Shown one piece after another: positions 30,991-32,659 of a DNA stretch of 32,659 nucleotides. The DNA lies in assembly GCA_003216375.1 (NCBI GenBank), contig QCIZ01000018.1:1-32659 (forward strand). The letters are read 5' to 3'. The notes beneath the pieces were generated by a model, which saw only the letters and a program-made list of their open reading frames with translations, had not been told where the DNA came from and did no database searches. The translations under genes were made by a program, and so were the position numbers. The stretch comes from Prochlorococcus sp. AG-402-O21 (GTDB taxonomy: Bacteria; Cyanobacteriota; Cyanobacteriia; PCC-6307; Cyanobiaceae). Position 1 is the first letter of the stretch. Each line of letters starts with the position of its first letter.

Positions 30991-31260
30991 ATGAATTCTG
31001 AACCTATCAATAAATCCTCAAGCACAAGAATATGCAATCATATGAATAAAGATCACCAAGATGCCGTCAATGCATATGCAAAATATTATGGAAAAATAGA
31101 AACTTTTAAATCAGCAAAAATGACAAGCCTATCTCCTGAATCAATTGAGCTTAAAATTGACGATCAAAACATAGAGATACCATTTGATCATGTACTTCAA
31201 GACTGCTCAGATGCTCATAAAACATTAGTTAGGATGATTAAAGACATTCCTGCGACATGA
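30991..31260 (+). CDS. DUF2470 family protein
   Basis: The 89-residue product has the DUF2470 core CNHMNKDHQDAVNAYAKYYG at about residues 17-36 and a following beta-rich part (KMTSLSPESIELKIDDQNIE). The same module occurs at the C-terminus of haem-utilisation and some FMN-binding proteins, so a haem or tetrapyrrole link is possible but unproven. The frame can be opened at TTG 30976, five codons earlier, but the ATG at 30991 is the more usual start. It stands alone, 94 bases after the sugar kinase. Confidence 0.8.
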   Translation: MNSEPINKSSSTRICNHMNKDHQDAVNAYAKYYGKIETFKSAKMTSLSPESIELKIDDQNIEIPFDHVLQDCSDAHKTLVRMIKDIPAT

Positions 31261-31394
31261 AATCTACTTTCAAATAAAATTTAAATTCACCCTTGTTTTA
31301 CAATTACTTTTCAAAGGGAACAAAGAAAATCAAGGAAATTTCGATTTGATTTTCAATAAGGTACTAACGAATTGGTAGATTATTAGGGTGTTAA

Positions 31395-31470
31395 GCCGGG
31401 ATAGCTCAGTTGGTAGAGCAGGCGACTGAAAATCGCCGTGTCCCCAGTTCAAATCTGGGTCCTGGCACCA
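31395..31470 (+). tRNA. tRNA-Phe (GAA anticodon) with encoded CCA
   Basis: The gene begins GCCGGGATAGCTCAGTTGG, has the anticodon loop CTGAAAA (anticodon GAA), T arm AGTTCAAATCT, and acceptor pairing GCCGGGA/TCCTGGC. CCA follows the discriminator A in the DNA, unlike the three other tRNAs in this window. It is followed by a terminator. Confidence 0.97.
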
Positions 31471-31496
31471 TCTAAAATAGTAACTTTTGGATACCG

Positions 31497-31521
31497 AAAG
31501 CGCCCCAATGGGTGCTTTTTT
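31497..31521 (+). terminator. Terminator after tRNA-Phe
   Basis: AAAGCGCCC pairs with GGGTGCTTT (one G-U) around a CAAT loop, followed by Ts. It lies 27 bases after the end of the tRNA. Confidence 0.9.
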
Positions 31522-31600
31522 ATTGCTAGGACTCGTGTGCCAATCTTCAAACCAACCTGCCAAGGGTTTATTCCTAATCCTATTCCGATAACTTCATTTT

Positions 31601-31685
31601 GTGAGGAGTTGAGATCCTCCGCAGTGGAAACAAGGAAACACTTGCGACTGATCTTCAAAAGCCCTGCTTGCAAGCAGGGCTTTTT
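31601..31685 (+). ncRNA. Probable Yfr2-family (cyano-1) small RNA
   Basis: This short region has the layout of a Yfr2-type RNA. It has a 5' hairpin GAGGA/TCCTC (31603-31619). A second stem follows, CGCA-GTG paired with CAC-T-TGCG (one bulge), whose loop contains the hallmark GGAAACAAGGAAAC. It ends in a long perfect terminator (31657-31685). A minus-10-like GATAAC lies at 31587-31592, putting the start near 31600 and the length near 85 bases. Yfr2 RNAs are abundant in marine picocyanobacteria and their role is not settled. The open reading frames across it are not genes. Confidence 0.75.
31657..31685 (+). terminator. Terminator of the Yfr2-like RNA
   Basis: A perfect 28-base palindrome has AAAAGCCCTGCTTG on one side and its exact complement on the other, followed by one more T. 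It ends the Yfr2-like RNA and is strong on either strand. Confidence 0.95.
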
Positions 31686-32039
31686 ATGCCTAAAAACTTT
31701 CGAGTCAACCAAATAGACAAAATTAGTATATTTATATTAGATCAAGCTGACATAGCAGCCAAAAGCCAAAGCTTGAGAAGCCCTTTTTATCTCGTCTTAT
31801 AGAAAAAATCCTCCTCAAGGGGCTCTGAGATAATCACCTTTTATCTCTTTTTAATAGAGTAAACATGGATCCTTGATTTAAGTATTGAGCAAACCTAGCT
31901 AAAGTTCTTAAATCCCTTGAAGACAATTCAAGAACAACTCTAAATATTACAAAACCGCACAGGAGTGGAGGCTTAAAGCTCAAAAAATAAAAGATCATTT
32001 CTATATTGCGTTAACATTAAGTAAATTAGTAGCTACGAG
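31686..32039. other. Intergenic region without recognised gene
   Basis: No open frame with a ribosome binding site is seen. CTTGAA/TTCAAG around a five-base loop forms a small hairpin near 31916-31932. CCTCCTCAAGGGGCTCTGAG near 31812 is GC-rich for this genome, but I cannot assign it. The region also contains the promoter of the small gene at 32040. Confidence 0.5.
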
Positions 32040-32207
32040 ATGATTAACCTTTTACTTGGAGTTCAAAGCACTTTTGATTTGTCAAAAGTTGACTTCTCTT
32101 CAGGTCTAGGCATAAATTCGCCTGATCTTGCAGGGATATCCTTTTTAATGGTCATGTTTGCTGGAGTTCTAGCTTTGAGGCTGGGAACAACTCTCAGAGA
32201 TAATTAG
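32040..32207 (+). CDS. Small hypothetical membrane protein (55 aa)
   Basis: The product begins MINLLLGVQSTFDLSKVDFS, continues with a Gly-rich linker (SGLGINSPDLAG), and has a single hydrophobic segment (ISFLMVMFAGVLALRLG, residues 33-49) followed by the polar end TTLRDN. A one-helix membrane protein is likely, with the form of a small subunit of a photosynthetic or respiratory complex, but I do not recognise it. The ATG has GAG just before it. Its clean, non-repetitive sequence and stable frame make it a credible gene. Confidence 0.65.
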   Translation: MINLLLGVQSTFDLSKVDFSSGLGINSPDLAGISFLMVMFAGVLALRLGTTLRDN

Positions 32208-32292
32208 TCTTAAATACTAATAAAAATCAAAATACACCCTTCTTGAAAAGTAGTTAATTTTAGAGCATATTATGTTATGTAAAAAATATTGA

Positions 32293-32388
32293 TTATTTAC
32301 GTTCTTTTCTTCTTAGGCAGTTAATGAGCACGATGAAGATCACAATAAATAAAACTAAAATATCGTTTATATCTGGCAAAATCAACAT
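32293..32388 (-). CDS. Possible small membrane peptide (31 aa)
   Basis: On the minus strand an ATG-started frame encodes MLILPDINDILVLFIVIFIV, then LINCLRRKERK. It has one hydrophobic helix and a basic end (positive-inside topology with the C-terminus inside). There is no clear ribosome binding site and it is too short for certainty. It may be a genuine small membrane peptide or chance. Confidence 0.3.
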   Translation of the reverse strand: MLILPDINDILVLFIVIFIVLINCLRRKERK

Positions 32389-32513
32389 TTGACGATCAAA
32401 TACATCCTAAACAATAATCCTAAATTATGTTGGATTTTAAATCATTTATCCGCAAATTCTTTTATATGCTTATTTATCTAAGAACTAATTCAAAATATAA
32501 TTTATCAAAAAAA

Positions 32514-32659
32514 TTAAACAAAGATTACATAAACCAAAAAATCATACCTATTTTCAATATTGTTATCAAGTAGTTCAAATGATACGAACGCATATCCTCC
32601 TCTTATGAATTTAGAATCCTCTAATGGAAATTTATATAACAATGCTGACAGCTTTGCAA
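32514..32659 (-). CDS. Partial hypothetical gene running off the right edge
   Basis: On the minus strand a frame is open from the window edge for 47 codons to a TAA at 32514-32516. It contains a protein-like stretch (FIRGGYAFVSFELLDNNIEN) and ends RYDFLVYVIFV. The start is outside the window. An antisense 48-codon frame (32427-32573) overlaps it but is Lys/Asn/Ile-rich and looks like an AT-bias artefact. I do not recognise the product. Confidence 0.4.
   Translation of the reverse strand, partial: AKLSALLYKFPLEDSKFIRGGYAFVSFELLDNNIENRYDFLVYVIFV

Noticed and set aside
31330-31716. Open frames on both strands over tRNA-Phe and the small RNA
   Set aside because: They overlap structured RNA genes and terminators; the sequence is explained by those.
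32427-32573. 48-codon plus-strand frame at the right edge
   Set aside because: It is rich in Lys, Asn and Ile as expected from AT bias and is antisense to a more protein-like partial frame.

Overview
The window looks like a chromosomal segment of a marine picocyanobacterium, most probably Prochlorococcus. The evidence is the AT-rich coding sequence, the photosystem and cytochrome b6f genes (psaE, psbM, psbB, psbT, petB, petD), the compact spacing, and one 16S-Ile-Ala-23S-5S rRNA operon. A moderate rather than extreme AT bias fits a low-light clade, but I cannot fix the strain by eye. There is no sign of a prophage, an insertion sequence or a CRISPR array.

Layout. (1) 1-3.1 kb holds small, mostly unrecognised genes. 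Two short minus-strand genes of 47 and 56 codons carry good ribosome binding sites and end at a shared minus-strand terminator. A DUF4278 mini-protein, a DedA/TVP38-type membrane protein and a one-helix membrane protein follow. (2) 3.1-7.8 kb has an aldehyde dehydrogenase, a secreted LysM protein, a conserved hypothetical protein, psaE and mutM. (3) 7.8-13.6 kb is the rRNA operon on the minus strand, with its processing stems, leader and candidate promoter. (4) 13.6-21.4 kb has a GH100 invertase-like gene, petB-petD, a carboxyl-terminal protease, an HD-domain phosphohydrolase, the minC-minD-minE division-site genes and tRNA-Thr. (5) 21.1-25.7 kb has minus-strand tsaC, prmC, a hotdog thioesterase and psbM, then psbB-psbT on the plus strand behind an unusual poly-T leader region. 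(6) 25.9-31.3 kb has nrdR, a ribosomal S1 gene, a HAD phosphatase, metK, an FGGY sugar kinase and a DUF2470 protein. (7) 31.4-32.7 kb has tRNA-Phe, a probable Yfr2-family small RNA, a small membrane protein and a partial gene running off the edge.

Most genes are core housekeeping or photosynthesis functions. PsaE belongs to photosystem I, PsbB/PsbT/PsbM to photosystem II, and PetB/PetD to the cytochrome complex between them. MinC/D/E place the division septum. NrdR, MetK, TsaC, PrmC and S1 serve nucleotide, methyl-group and translation metabolism.

No wholly new multigene system is evident. The points most worth a second look are the short minus-strand genes, the small-RNA candidates, the multi-helix 23S processing stalk, a decayed copy of the GH100 5' end beside the rRNA promoter, an operator-like dyad at that promoter, and the paired 20-22 base T tracts upstream of psbB.
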